Shown here piece by piece: positions 19,316 to 27,724 of a stretch of DNA of 64,000 bases. The translations under genes were made by a program, and so were the position numbers. The DNA is taken from assembly GCF_000974685.2 (NCBI RefSeq), contig NZ_AP018738.1:62001-126000 (forward strand), given 5' to 3'. The number at the start of each line of letters is the position of its first letter. The first letter of the stretch is position 1. This stretch comes from Ferriphaselus amnicola. Its GTDB lineage: Bacteria; Pseudomonadota; Gammaproteobacteria; Burkholderiales; Gallionellaceae. Under the pieces are notes generated by a model. That model was given only the letters and a program-made list of their open reading frames with translations. It was not told the DNA's origin and searched no databases.

Positions 19316-19654
19316 CTAGTTCTTGTAGTTCTCGTAAAACACATAGCTCGTAGAGTAGTCGCTGAACTCGAAATAGACCTTCTTCTCACCGTCATCTACT
19401 TTGAAATTCTGATTCTCGTCCACCACTCCGTAACCGTAGCGATACGGGCGCGGCTTGCTATCGTCGGTGCCTTGCGCGGTGCTGAGTTTGTCGATCTTGA
19501 TGAAGCGCTTGACCAGTGTGTCGCCCGCATAGACGTCGAGCACACCATCTGTTCCCGTCCAATTCTGAATACTACGACTGATCTCGTTCTGCTTCTCTTG
19601 GGTGCAAGCGGCAAGTGCTGCCGACAACATCATAAAACTGATCACTTTTCTCAT
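19316..19654 (-). CDS. Putative lipoprotein of unknown function
   Basis: A 112-residue product with a type II signal peptide: MRKVISFMMLSAALAAC, where LAAC is a lipobox and the cysteine (17) would be lipidated. The mature part is hydrophilic and ends in a tyrosine-rich stretch (YFEFSDYSTSYVFYENYKN). A good ribosome binding site (AAGGGAG) precedes the ATG. It is convergent with gpsA. I recognise no domain; small beta-rich lipoproteins of this kind are common and mostly uncharacterised. Confidence 0.75.
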   Translation of the reverse strand: MRKVISFMMLSAALAACTQEKQNEISRSIQNWTGTDGVLDVYAGDTLVKRFIKIDKLSTAQGTDDSKPRPYRYGYGVVDENQNFKVDDGEKKVYFEFSDYSTSYVFYENYKN

Positions 19655-19667
19655 GCCGCCGCTCCCT

Positions 19668-19695
19668 TTAGACGTTAGACGTTAGACGTTAAACC
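19668..19695. repeat. Heptanucleotide tandem repeat (TTAGACG)3 plus one degenerate unit
   Basis: Three exact TTAGACG units and a fourth, TTAAACC, follow one another just upstream of the lipoprotein gene and next to the left edge of the genomic island. The same heptamer ends the ychF gene at 33529-33535 on the far side of the island. Confidence 0.85.
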
Positions 19696-19753
19696 AGAAT
19701 AGTGCTCTGCAAGGCTTATATCTATTGGGCATGGCATTATCCTGTTCAGTAAA

Positions 19754-19778
19754 ATGCCCCCATTTATGCCCCCAAATC
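19754..19778. repeat. Left island-end repeat: paired TGCCCCC motif
   Basis: ATGCCCCC occurs twice here, spaced 12 bases, followed by AAATC. It is the imperfect direct copy of 33392-33416 at the other island end. Read on the minus strand it encodes WGHKWGH, parallel to the WGHDWGH upstream of the integrase start. Probably an integrase-binding or attachment-site element. Confidence 0.6.
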
Positions 19779-19791
19779 AATTGGATACAGG

Positions 19792-19811
19792 CGAACATTA
19801 GCGAACAATGA
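19792..19811. repeat. Left direct repeat, candidate att site of the genomic island
   Basis: CGAACATTAGCGAACAATGA matches 33492-33511 (18 of 20 bases, same orientation). The copies flank a 13.7-kb segment that begins with the PD-(D/E)XK gene and ends with the integrase, and the right copy lies 17 bases from the ychF stop codon. This is the best pair of candidate attachment repeats seen. Confidence 0.6.
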
Positions 19812-19865
19812 GGGCGGTTATTAGGTGAAAAATAGGCCGAGAGAATTTCCCCCGGCCCGTGCATT

Positions 19866-20828
19866 CTACCCAAAGATTGCCTGCTCTACTCGCTCAAAAT
19901 CCAAGTAGCGCCCATGCAATGCGTTGGCAGTTTCGTTATCGCCAATGGCTCGGAACGTCGCCACGCAATCCTCCAGCGTTACCGCCTGAAAGCCAGACAC
20001 ATCAGGGTCACTCGATACCAATTGCTTCTGGTATGACTTCACCGCTCCGGCGCACTGATGATTCTGCTTCGGATAGATCACGATGAATCGCCCTGTCGAA
20101 TAAGTCTCGCTGTCGATCATGGTGCGACTGAGCATGTGCTCTCGCCACAACTGCTGCAACGGGCTTGCTCGTAGTGCTGGTGCATCCGGTGCGTTATACA
20201 GGCCGACACGATTGGACAGCTCTTCATAGCGCGGGCGCAATGTTCCTATCGGCTCGCCCATCGTCTCGGAATACTTCACCTCGATGGCGATGAATCCGCT
20301 CTCTCCGTCAACGGTCGTGCATGTCACCAGCACATCGAAGGCGGTGTAGTCTTCGGTGAAGTCTGGATTGCCGCGCCCCGGTGAATGCTCGAAGTAAATG
20401 CCAGTCACAGCGGCGACATACTCCGGGAACAATTGCTTGAAGAATTGATTGGCCTTCTCTGCATCCAGTTTCATTCCGCCAAACAGGTTAAAGCAAAGCG
20501 GCTGGCTGGAAAGCATGTTCGTCCAGAGTCGTTCTTCATCAATCAGTGCGCCGATTTCACGGTACACCGATTCGCGGAATGCGAGCTTGGCAATCTCGGG
20601 GGAAAGGAAGTTGCTCCCCTGTCTTGCCAGCTTGGAATCGAGTCGGCTGCCCAGCTTGCGGCGTTTGCCCTTGGGATCGCGGTGAACGCCAATCGGCAAG
20701 CCTTTCTCTTCTCGCCACAGTGCTTGCAGGAAGCGTGCGGCTGACATGAAGCGGCTGTCACTGGGTTCATAAACCTTGTGGGCCTTCAGGATGTGCGATG
20801 GAACGATGGGTAATCGGTTGTGCAGCAT
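19866..20828 (-). CDS. PD-(D/E)XK nuclease-like protein (PGN_0703-type restriction endonuclease candidate)
   Basis: A 320-residue soluble protein. A nuclease core is visible: Asp165 in TAFDVLVTCT followed by Glu183 and Lys185 in FIAIEVKYSE, the D-(x)n-ExK pattern of PD-(D/E)XK enzymes, preceded by a helix with conserved Phe/Arg (LAFRESVYREIGAL). I think it belongs to the group annotated as PGN_0703 family putative restriction endonucleases, but cannot confirm this without a search. The start at 20828 is chosen because AAGGAG lies 7 bases upstream. It is the outermost gene at the left end of the island, with no methyltransferase beside it, so it may act as a stand-alone defence nuclease. Confidence 0.7.
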   Translation of the reverse strand: MLHNRLPIVPSHILKAHKVYEPSDSRFMSAARFLQALWREEKGLPIGVHRDPKGKRRKLGSRLDSKLARQGSNFLSPEIAKLAFRESVYREIGALIDEERLWTNMLSSQPLCFNLFGGMKLDAEKANQFFKQLFPEYVAAVTGIYFEHSPGRGNPDFTEDYTAFDVLVTCTTVDGESGFIAIEVKYSETMGEPIGTLRPRYEELSNRVGLYNAPDAPALRASPLQQLWREHMLSRTMIDSETYSTGRFIVIYPKQNHQCAGAVKSYQKQLVSSDPDVSGFQAVTLEDCVATFRAIGDNETANALHGRYLDFERVEQAIFG

Positions 20829-20960
20829 GTTGTCTCCTTGAGAATGAAGGCACGTCACCTTCATCTGGAGATTCAATTTACTGCCTATCCAATTTAGCAG
20901 GAAGCAAGCGATTGAGTGATAATTGCTTCTTTCTACACATCAGTATTCAAGGGGAAACTT

Positions 20961-21671
20961 ATGGCCCATCACTATGTACTTGAAACAGCCGATGCACTGA
21001 CACTTAGCTACGAAATACTCGCATTGGAGCATAAACGAAGTCAAAGTTTAGGGTTTGAGACATATCGAACAACATTCCCACTTCTGATGCTCAACGCATC
21101 AATCATTGAAGGCACTTTGAGATTCTGGCTTGCAAGCTCAGTCAAGCATGAAATGGCTCGTCTGATCGAGCAAGGCACACAACTGGGGAAAACTGAGAAA
21201 GACAAGGCCGAGCAGCTACTTGAGAAATTTTTAATCGAAATTGAGGGAAGCGGCGGATTCGAGAAGTTAGTGAGCCAATATAACTTTTACTTTGACATCT
21301 CACTAGTAGCCAAAAATCAAGGCTATGATCAGGAAGCTATAAAGGCGCTTTTCACTTTGCGAAATGTTCTTGCCCACGGCACAGCAGTCATCGCGCCTAA
21401 GCACCCGGCCAGCAGCCCCGACAAAGAAAATTATGTTGATAACTGGCAAAGTCGTCTACAGCAAGTCAATACGGTAATCTTCGCAGCCACAGGAACCAGT
21501 GATGTTTATGCAGCTCTCAAGGACTATAGACTCCCTGAGTATTTTTTTGGTCAAAGCAAAACATTCCTAAAAAGCATTTACGCCATGCTACCCCAACACA
21601 CTGTGAATGCAGGCATTGCTTATTCGGCATTTACCGACCTCTCTTTTGGATTTCGAGGCAGAACTAGGTAA
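20961..21671 (+). CDS. HEPN-motif protein, uncharacterised
   Basis: A 236-residue mostly helical protein. Residues 134-139 read RNVLAH, the Rx4-6H signature (usually with a polar residue after Arg) that forms the active site of HEPN ribonucleases found in toxins and abortive-infection proteins. The motif follows a helix (EAIKALFTL), as in HEPN domains. No transmembrane segment is seen. AAGGGG lies 6 bases upstream of the ATG at 20961; an upstream in-frame ATG lacks a site. Base composition is more AT-rich than the flanking chromosome. It is divergent from the nuclease gene at 19866 and convergent with the nucleotidyltransferase-like gene. RNase activity is inference from one motif. Confidence 0.65.
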   Translation: MAHHYVLETADALTLSYEILALEHKRSQSLGFETYRTTFPLLMLNASIIEGTLRFWLASSVKHEMARLIEQGTQLGKTEKDKAEQLLEKFLIEIEGSGGFEKLVSQYNFYFDISLVAKNQGYDQEAIKALFTLRNVLAHGTAVIAPKHPASSPDKENYVDNWQSRLQQVNTVIFAATGTSDVYAALKDYRLPEYFFGQSKTFLKSIYAMLPQHTVNAGIAYSAFTDLSFGFRGRTR

Positions 21672-21683
21672 ACAAGAGAGGCA

Positions 21684-22325
21684 TTAACGCCTCCGCTCAG
21701 CATCATTTTTTCTGTTGCGGAGTACTCTTGCCTTAACTGAATCGCTGTATGTACGGGCATACCTTCCGTCCCGAATATCTGCCCATAGGTTCATATATTT
21801 TGCCAGCGCTGCGCCTGCTCCCTCGCGGGTTAGCAGGTCTTGGATTTCCTCGGGCGATACCAGCCCCGATTCGATCAAGGCAATCGCATCGGCGTGATGC
21901 TGTATCTCGTCGCTTTCCAGAAATAGCCATAGCAATGCCTGTGGCGATACAACCCTTGCCGTTACTGAAAACACCTGCCGCTGCGTTGCGTGCATCAGTG
22001 CGTAGCGCATTGCGCTGCTATCGCTCCCGTTGAGAACGATATACCCCTTGGCATCAGCCGCCTTCAATGTGGCAATGCTCGGCGCTGACTGGGTGATAGC
22101 AAACCCCGATGCGGCCAGTGCCGATGCAATCGGCGCGTGCTCGTTGTGCTGACAAAGGATATGGATTTGATCGGTGAAGCGTGGAGGCACATAAAGATCG
22201 AGTGCCAATGCACCTGCCAAGACATAGGAATATCGGGCACTATCGAGAACACCGATTGCCCGCCTAAACAGCTTGTCGAAATTGGTTTCCTCCCCGTCCA
22301 TGCCGATGGCGAGTAAGTCCTCCAT
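21684..22325 (-). CDS. Degenerate nucleotidyltransferase-fold (AbiEii/MNT-like) protein
   Basis: A 213-residue protein whose centre, YVLAGALALDLYVPPRFTDQ followed by IHIL, follows the start of nucleotidyltransferase domains (GGxAv...PRxTxDIDL). The catalytic pair is damaged: the GG/GS loop reads AGALALDL, and the second acidic residue of the D-x-D is replaced (DQIHIL). It may therefore be a binding protein or antitoxin rather than an active enzyme. The gene is 14 bases downstream of the ArdC-like gene and shares its direction, so the two probably form an operon. It converges on the HEPN-motif gene. Confidence 0.6.
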   Translation of the reverse strand: MEDLLAIGMDGEETNFDKLFRRAIGVLDSARYSYVLAGALALDLYVPPRFTDQIHILCQHNEHAPIASALAASGFAITQSAPSIATLKAADAKGYIVLNGSDSSAMRYALMHATQRQVFSVTARVVSPQALLWLFLESDEIQHHADAIALIESGLVSPEEIQDLLTREGAGAALAKYMNLWADIRDGRYARTYSDSVKARVLRNRKNDAERRR

Positions 22326-22339
22326 GCTTTGCTCCCCTA

Positions 22340-23266
22340 TTAACTGTCTGCATCAGGTGGTGGCGGTGAGCCGTCGCCTGCTGTCTTCTTACTCAATGAT
22401 GCCAGATAGTCGGCGGCTTGATTCGCTTTGGCTGCGGCAGTGAATATCGCCCGTTTGTCGTGCTTCAACACCTTCAGCCAGGACTCGATGTAGCGCGCGT
22501 GGTCAATGCGCGGCTCGGGAGTTATGCCCAGTTGTGCGCAGAGAAAGGCAGCGCCCAATTCGGCAACCAGCTCCTCGGTGGCATAGGCTTCAGTGCCAAA
22601 GCGGTTGCGTAGATCGCGGGCGCATCGGTCAGCGTGCCCAGTCCAATGCACTAGCTCATGCAACACCGTGCCATAGTAGCCTTGCGCATCAAAGAATGCT
22701 CCCTCCGGTGGCAAGTGGATTTCGTCCCGGCTGGGGATATAGCAAGCGTGGTGACTGTCGTGCTGGATGATCGCTGCACTGGATTGGATAAACGCATCGG
22801 CAGTGGCATGGCGCTCAATTGGTGTAAGTGTTGGCGCTGCTGGCGGCTCGTATCCATCCACCTGAGCGATATTGAACACATACGCTGCCTTGGCGATAAA
22901 GTGCCTGCCAGGTTGCTGCTCATCATTTTCCGCTGGTGCACTGCTGCCTGCATTCGTGGCCTTGAAGAAGACCGTCAACGTGCCTTTCTCGCCCTTGCGA
23001 ACCTGCGCCCCTGCTGCCTGCCACTGCTTGAAGGTTGCCCATTCTGGCGTGGCATAATTATGCTGTTGCTGGCTCGCCCAGAGCGACAGAATGTTGATCC
23101 CTCTGTATCCGTAGCGCCCGACTGGATTATTGGGAATGCCGATGGCTGCACCAGTGCATAGCTTGGGATTCCACGGCATTTGATAAACGCCTGCACCTGC
23201 TTCGATGGCGGCGATGATCTGGTTGGTGATGCGCTGGTGAAGGTCTTCCTTCTGGGCTGCTGACAT
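22340..23266 (-). CDS. ardC: ArdC-like antirestriction protein with zincin domain
   Basis: ArdC proteins bind single-stranded DNA and protect incoming mobile DNA from host restriction. The 308-residue product has the N-terminal ArdC domain (about 5-125; IPWN/MPWN-type region, YRGINILSLW, ATFKQWQAAGAQVRKGEKGT) and a C-terminal zincin-like domain with the metal motif HELVHWTGH followed by the glutamate-containing AYATEELVAELGAAFL. The start at 23266 has AGGTGA 6 bases upstream; a longer frame runs into the IS element. The IS21-family element begins only 17 bases upstream, so the native promoter has been cut away and expression may now depend on the IS. Confidence 0.88.
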   Translation of the reverse strand: MSAAQKEDLHQRITNQIIAAIEAGAGVYQMPWNPKLCTGAAIGIPNNPVGRYGYRGINILSLWASQQQHNYATPEWATFKQWQAAGAQVRKGEKGTLTVFFKATNAGSSAPAENDEQQPGRHFIAKAAYVFNIAQVDGYEPPAAPTLTPIERHATADAFIQSSAAIIQHDSHHACYIPSRDEIHLPPEGAFFDAQGYYGTVLHELVHWTGHADRCARDLRNRFGTEAYATEELVAELGAAFLCAQLGITPEPRIDHARYIESWLKVLKHDKRAIFTAAAKANQAADYLASLSKKTAGDGSPPPPDADS

Positions 23267-23398
23267 TGATTTCACCTGTACTTGTTGAATTGCACCCAAA
23301 ACTGACCCACCTAGCGCAGTAAATTGCATCCAAATTTGACCCACGTATAGATACTGTCCTGCTCAATATTTGAGCGGGAACAAACAGGAGTGATCAAC

Positions 23399-24913
23399 GT
23401 GGCGATATTAAGCAGCATCAGGCGCTGGCATTTGCGCGACAACATGCCCATCAGAGAGATCGTTCGAAGGACCGGACTCTCCCGCAACACCATCAGGAAG
23501 TATTTGACCAACAAAGTCGTTGAGCCCAAGTACCCCAAGCGTAAGACCCCCAGCAAGCTCGACGACTATGCCGTCAAGCTAACTGCATGGCTAAAGACCG
23601 AAGCTGGCAAAGGACGCAAACAGAAGCGTAGTCTCAAGCAACTGCACAGCGACTTGGTGCAGCTAGGCTTCACAGGCTCCTACGACCGAGTGGTTGCCTT
23701 CGCTAAACGATGGCGACAGCAACAACAAGAACAGGCGCAGACGGCGGGACGCGGCACCTTCATTCCGCTCATCTTTGCACCTGGTGAAGCCTTCCAGTTC
23801 GATTGGAGCGAAGACTGGGCCGTCATCGCGGGAGAACGCACCAAACTTCAGATTGCTCACTTCAAACTCAGTCACAGTCGAGCCTTCTATCTGCGTGCCT
23901 ATCCGTTGCAGACACACGAGATGCTGTTCGACGCACACAACCATGCCTTCGCTGTCTTCGACGGCGTGCCTGCGCGTGGCATCTACGACAACATGCGCAC
24001 CGCAGTAGACAAGGTCCGACGCGGCAAACAACGCGACGTCAATATCCGCTTCTCTGCCATGGTGAGCCACTACCTGTTCGATGCTGAATTCTGCAATCCA
24101 GCTTCCGGTTGGGAGAAAGGACAGATTGAGAAAAACGTACAAGATGCAAGGCATCGCATCTGGAACAAACTCCCCGCGTTTGGGAGTCTGCATGAACTCA
24201 ATGACTGGCTACATCAACGCTGCCTGTCGCTCTGGAAAGAACTCCCTCATCCCCTACAATCGGAACGTCGTATCGCAGATGTCTATGCGGACGAACATCC
24301 TTGCCTGATGGCGCTGTCCTGCCCATTTGATGGATTTGTTGAACACGTCAAACGCGTGTCGCCGACTTGCTTGGTCATGTTCGAGCGTAACCGCTACAGT
24401 GTTCCGGCCTCCTATGCCAACCGCCCCATCAGCCTGAGGGTGTATGCCGACAAGCTGTTGTTCGTAGCTGAATCTCAAATCATTGCCGAGCATGTGCGGA
24501 TGATTTCGAATAAGCATGCTCATGGTCAGACGATCTACGACTGGCGTCATTACCTGAGCGTGCTTCAACGCAAGCCAGGTGCATTGCGCAACGGTGCACC
24601 GTTCGCTGAACTACCCGAAGGCTTCAAGCATTTGCAGAACATCTTGCTCAAGCGACTGGGTGGAGATCGGGAGATGGTAGAAATCTTAGCCCTCGTCTTA
24701 CAGCACGATGAAGCTGCCGTGCTCACAGCAGTCGAGTTGGCCCTAGAGAGCGGTGTGCCATCCAAGCAGCATGTGCTCAATCTGCTGACGCGACTGATTG
24801 AGCCTGCACCACCAGCCCCTGTTGATACGCCGGCCCATCTGACGCTCGTGGTCGAGCCGCAGTCTAACGTTAGCCGCTATGACCAATTGAGGGAGGTGCG
24901 CCATGCAGCATGA
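23399..24913 (+). CDS. istA: IS21-family transposase IstA
   Basis: The transposase has an N-terminal HTH ([18 protein letters not shown]), an rve/DDE integrase core with acidic residues in [20 protein letters not shown] and the glutamate of [11 protein letters not shown], and a C-terminal beta-rich domain ([15 protein letters not shown]). About 504 residues is a normal length. GTG at 23399 has AGGAG 8 bases upstream; the alternative GTG at 23390 would overlap it. It appears intact and overlaps istB. Confidence 0.92.
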   Translation: MAILSSIRRWHLRDNMPIREIVRRTGLSRNTIRKYLTNKVVEPKYPKRKTPSKLDDYAVKLTAWLKTEAGKGRKQKRSLKQLHSDLVQLGFTGSYDRVVAFAKRWRQQQQEQAQTAGRGTFIPLIFAPGEAFQFDWSEDWAVIAGERTKLQIAHFKLSHSRAFYLRAYPLQTHEMLFDAHNHAFAVFDGVPARGIYDNMRTAVDKVRRGKQRDVNIRFSAMVSHYLFDAEFCNPASGWEKGQIEKNVQDARHRIWNKLPAFGSLHELNDWLHQRCLSLWKELPHPLQSERRIADVYADEHPCLMALSCPFDGFVEHVKRVSPTCLVMFERNRYSVPASYANRPISLRVYADKLLFVAESQIIAEHVRMISNKHAHGQTIYDWRHYLSVLQRKPGALRNGAPFAELPEGFKHLQNILLKRLGGDREMVEILALVLQHDEAAVLTAVELALESGVPSKQHVLNLLTRLIEPAPPAPVDTPAHLTLVVEPQSNVSRYDQLREVRHAA

Positions 24914-25679
24914 AGCCATGATCACCACGCTCAAGAGCATCAAGTTATACGGCATGGCGCAGGCGGTGGATGAACTGGCTAGCCAAGGTTCACCTGCCTA
25001 TCAGAGTGCACAAGTGATGTTGAGTACCTTGCTCAAGGCCGAGATGGCGGAACGCGAGGTACGCTCTATCGCCTACCAGATGAAGGCATCCCGTTTCCCA
25101 GTCTACCGTGACTTGGCGAGTTTCGACTTCAGCCAGAGCGTGGTGAACGAGGCACTCATCCGGCAGTTGCATCGATGCGAGTTCTTGGATCAGGCACACA
25201 ATGTGGTGCTGGTCGGAGGCCCTGGCACGGGCAAGACGCATCTGGCGACGGCACTCGGTGTGCAGGCGGTGCAACATCAGCATCGTCGAGTCAGGTTCTT
25301 CTCGACCATTGAGTTGGTGAATGCGTTGGAGTTGGAGAAGGCTGCGGGCAAACAGGGGCAGATTGCTAACCGGATGATGTATGCCGATCTGGTGATTCTG
25401 GATGAGTTGGGCTATCTGCCGTTCAGCCAAGCGGGAGGTGCATTACTGTTCCACTTCATTGGCAAACTCTATGAGCGCACGAGTCTTGTGATCACGACCA
25501 ACTTAAGCTTCGCTGAATGGGGCTGTGTGTTCGGGGATGCAAAGATGACAACGGCGTTGCTCGACAGGTTGACGCACCACTGCCACATCGTGGAGTCCGG
25601 CAACGACAGTTACCGCTTCAGAAACAGTTCAACTCAATCGGGAAAGGAGGGCAAAAACAGAAAACTATCCACAACTTGA
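24903..25679 (+). CDS. istB: IS21-family helper ATPase IstB
   Basis: IstB is the AAA+ ATPase that selects target DNA for the IstA transposase. The 258-residue product has a Walker A motif [14 protein letters not shown], Walker [15 protein letters not shown] and a sensor region [14 protein letters not shown], followed by a conserved [11 protein letters not shown] tail. Its ATG overlaps the end of istA by 11 bases, with GAGGTG upstream, so translation is coupled. No frameshift or stop is visible and the IS could still be mobile. Confidence 0.93.
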   Translation: MQHEAMITTLKSIKLYGMAQAVDELASQGSPAYQSAQVMLSTLLKAEMAEREVRSIAYQMKASRFPVYRDLASFDFSQSVVNEALIRQLHRCEFLDQAHNVVLVGGPGTGKTHLATALGVQAVQHQHRRVRFFSTIELVNALELEKAAGKQGQIANRMMYADLVILDELGYLPFSQAGGALLFHFIGKLYERTSLVITTNLSFAEWGCVFGDAKMTTALLDRLTHHCHIVESGNDSYRFRNSSTQSGKEGKNRKLSTT

Positions 25680-25747
25680 AACGTTCAGAGATAATTCAAG
25701 GGTGGGTCAAAGTTCAATGCAATTGGTGGGTCAGTTTTACACGCAAT

Positions 25748-27712
25748 TCAACACGCCGTGTTCATCGTGCCGATGATATCTACGTTCGCTGGCACTGAAA
25801 ACTTTTCGCCCGAATAGGCCAGTGTCAGCTCCAAGGGCGGAGTGCTGCCATTCAGTGGATCGCGCTTGTCCGGCTCAATCAGAGTTATCAGCTCACCGAA
25901 AATCTTGCTAATGTTGCCCCGGTTGATTTCGTCAATAACCATCGCGAAACGTTGTTCTGGAGCCTGGCGTGCCTTCCGACAGAGTTCCTTGAATGCACCG
26001 GGGCGGATTTCATATTCGACTTCACTAGCTTCGCCATCGCTGTTTAGAACGGGGCGCAATCCCTCAACGAACTCTTCGTAGCCGTAAGACTGATGAAACG
26101 TTACGAAGCTGTAACGCTGTACCTTGGCCGCATCTTGCTGGCCAACCTTGAGCTGATCGACCAGAGTGATCACGTCAGCACAAGCATCCTGCCAATCACC
26201 GGCGAACATCCATTCTGAGTCGGCCTTCTTGTCAAATATGCTTGGGCTCATGCGGAGCTTGGTATTGACTGTTGCGGATGACTCCACCGTGTGGTGTTGC
26301 AAGGTACCCCAAAGGGTTTGCTTGATGCCTTGAGTTCGGTTCTTTGCGGCTGCAATGGCCTTGATAAAGGGGTGTTCTGCAATTGCAGGCACCGTGGCAT
26401 TGCCCCCAAGATCGTATAAGGCGGCGGCAGCCCCCTCCCACCACTTCAATACTGCAACCTTCTCAGCAATGATTTGGGCTCGCCATTCTTCGGTGGAGAT
26501 AGATGCGGCCTGAGGCTCGTAATCACGCTTGAGCAGTTGCATCAGCGTGTAGGTTTTGCCGGTGCCGGGCGGGCCGTAGTAAATACGGTTAAAGCAGGTA
26601 ATTGTGGACTTGTTGCTGCTCGCAGCCGTAGTGGGGGACGGTGATGGCGCAGCCCCGTCGCCCAGACTGGCCGCTTCAATTGGCTCACCGGCCAGCGTGG
26701 CAACTTCTGCCAAGTCTGTGCCGAAAAACGGCTTAAGCAAGGTGGCCTCGAATTCCGGCAAGTCGTGCGCGCCCACCTGCCAGAAGGTCGAATTGCCCTG
26801 GGGCGACCAGTTCTTGGAATTAGTGGTGTAGCGGTCTGTACGCTTGGCGGGTTTGAGAACGCGGTAGCTACGCTGCAACCAGCCATCGCCCTTGGCACAG
26901 GGCATGGCTTCAGACGTAAACTGGCCAATACGCTGCGTGCTATTGCCGTGACACAAGAAGAACAATGTGCCTACCGGTGCCTCCGCGAACTTCTTGCCTT
27001 GCTCCTTCCCGGTGTCCCGGTGCATCACCGCCAACTGACCATCCAGATACTGCTGACGCTCGGCATCGGTGAAACTGGGTGGGTTACCGTGCGAGAGCTT
27101 CCAGATTGCCAGATTCTTCTGGCTCCACACCTCCCACACTTGTTTACCGAACTCCAGAATATCCAATCCATCAGGCCGTTTGGCCAGCGTCGCCTTCTGC
27201 AGCGTGGCCATGCTCTGGCTTGCAGTACCACCAACGAACACTGCCAGCGGTGCACGCTTGAAGATGTCCACGATCACCGGAGCCTGCCGGTTCTGATAGT
27301 GGAAGGCAATCTTCCACTTGAAGGCTTCGCCCAGATGCTCGAACGAGTCGATAGCGTCCAGATCGCCTTTAGTTGCCCAATCTGCCACCTGTGCCACGAA
27401 ACCGCGCACCTGCGCAAAGGCTGCCCCTGCCGTTGTGCCCAGCGATGAATACCAGCCATGTGTATCCGAATAGGAGAGCTTGGCATCGGATTTCTTGTCC
27501 TCGGTGTCCTTACGCGAGAACACGCCGAACTTGAACGACGAGCCGCCCCAGATGCTGCCCATTTCGTCGAGACGCGATTCGATCCAGTAGGTGAAACTAT
27601 CCTTCGATCCCGCGAGGCTGTATTCGTCCAGTGTCATCGTAGCCAGACGCGCTGCGGGCCATACAGACAGGAATTCATCCCACAAGGCGTATTGCTTTTG
27701 GAAGTCGCTCAT
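25748..27712 (-). pseudogene. McrB-like AAA+ GTPase, 3' end cut off by the IS21 element
   Basis: The remaining 654 residues contain an N-terminal substrate- or partner-binding region (1-370, no family recognised), then an McrB-type motor: Walker A GPPGTGKT (380-387), a Walker B region [20 protein letters not shown], and [11 protein letters not shown], the McrB sensor-I segment. At exactly this point the IS begins and supplies TGT TGA, one cysteine and a stop. The usual continuation (arginine finger and lid) is missing, and so is any mcrC gene, the nuclease partner. The gene starts 12 bases after the methyltransferase-specificity fusion, so both belonged to one restriction locus. The motor is most likely inactive. 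Confidence 0.85.
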
Positions 27713-27724
27713 CTTGGCCTTTCT

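Larger units (their letters stand above)
23283..25753. mobile_element. IS21-family insertion sequence
   Basis: A 2,471-bp element holding istA and istB. Its ends are inverted repeats: TGTTGAATTGC followed by four variable bases and AAAACTGACCCACC at the left (from 23283), and the same on the other strand at the right (to 25753). Each end carries a second internal TTGACCCAC-type repeat, as is usual for IS21 elements, which have multiple terminal transposase sites. The flanks (TGTACT on the left, CGCCGT on the right) show no target duplication. The right end interrupts an McrB-like gene and the left end lies just upstream of ardC. Confidence 0.88.

Noticed and set aside
19682-19873. 63-codon minus-strand frame containing IWGHKWGH
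   Set aside because: It is composed of the heptamer array and the island-end repeats, so it is better explained as attachment-site sequence than as a gene.
23283-25753. Target-site duplication of the IS21 element
   Set aside because: The six bases on either side (TGTACT and CGCCGT) do not match, so no duplication is annotated.
26765-27448. 227-codon open frame opposite the McrB-like gene
   Set aside because: Antisense shadow, no domain, no ribosome binding site of note.
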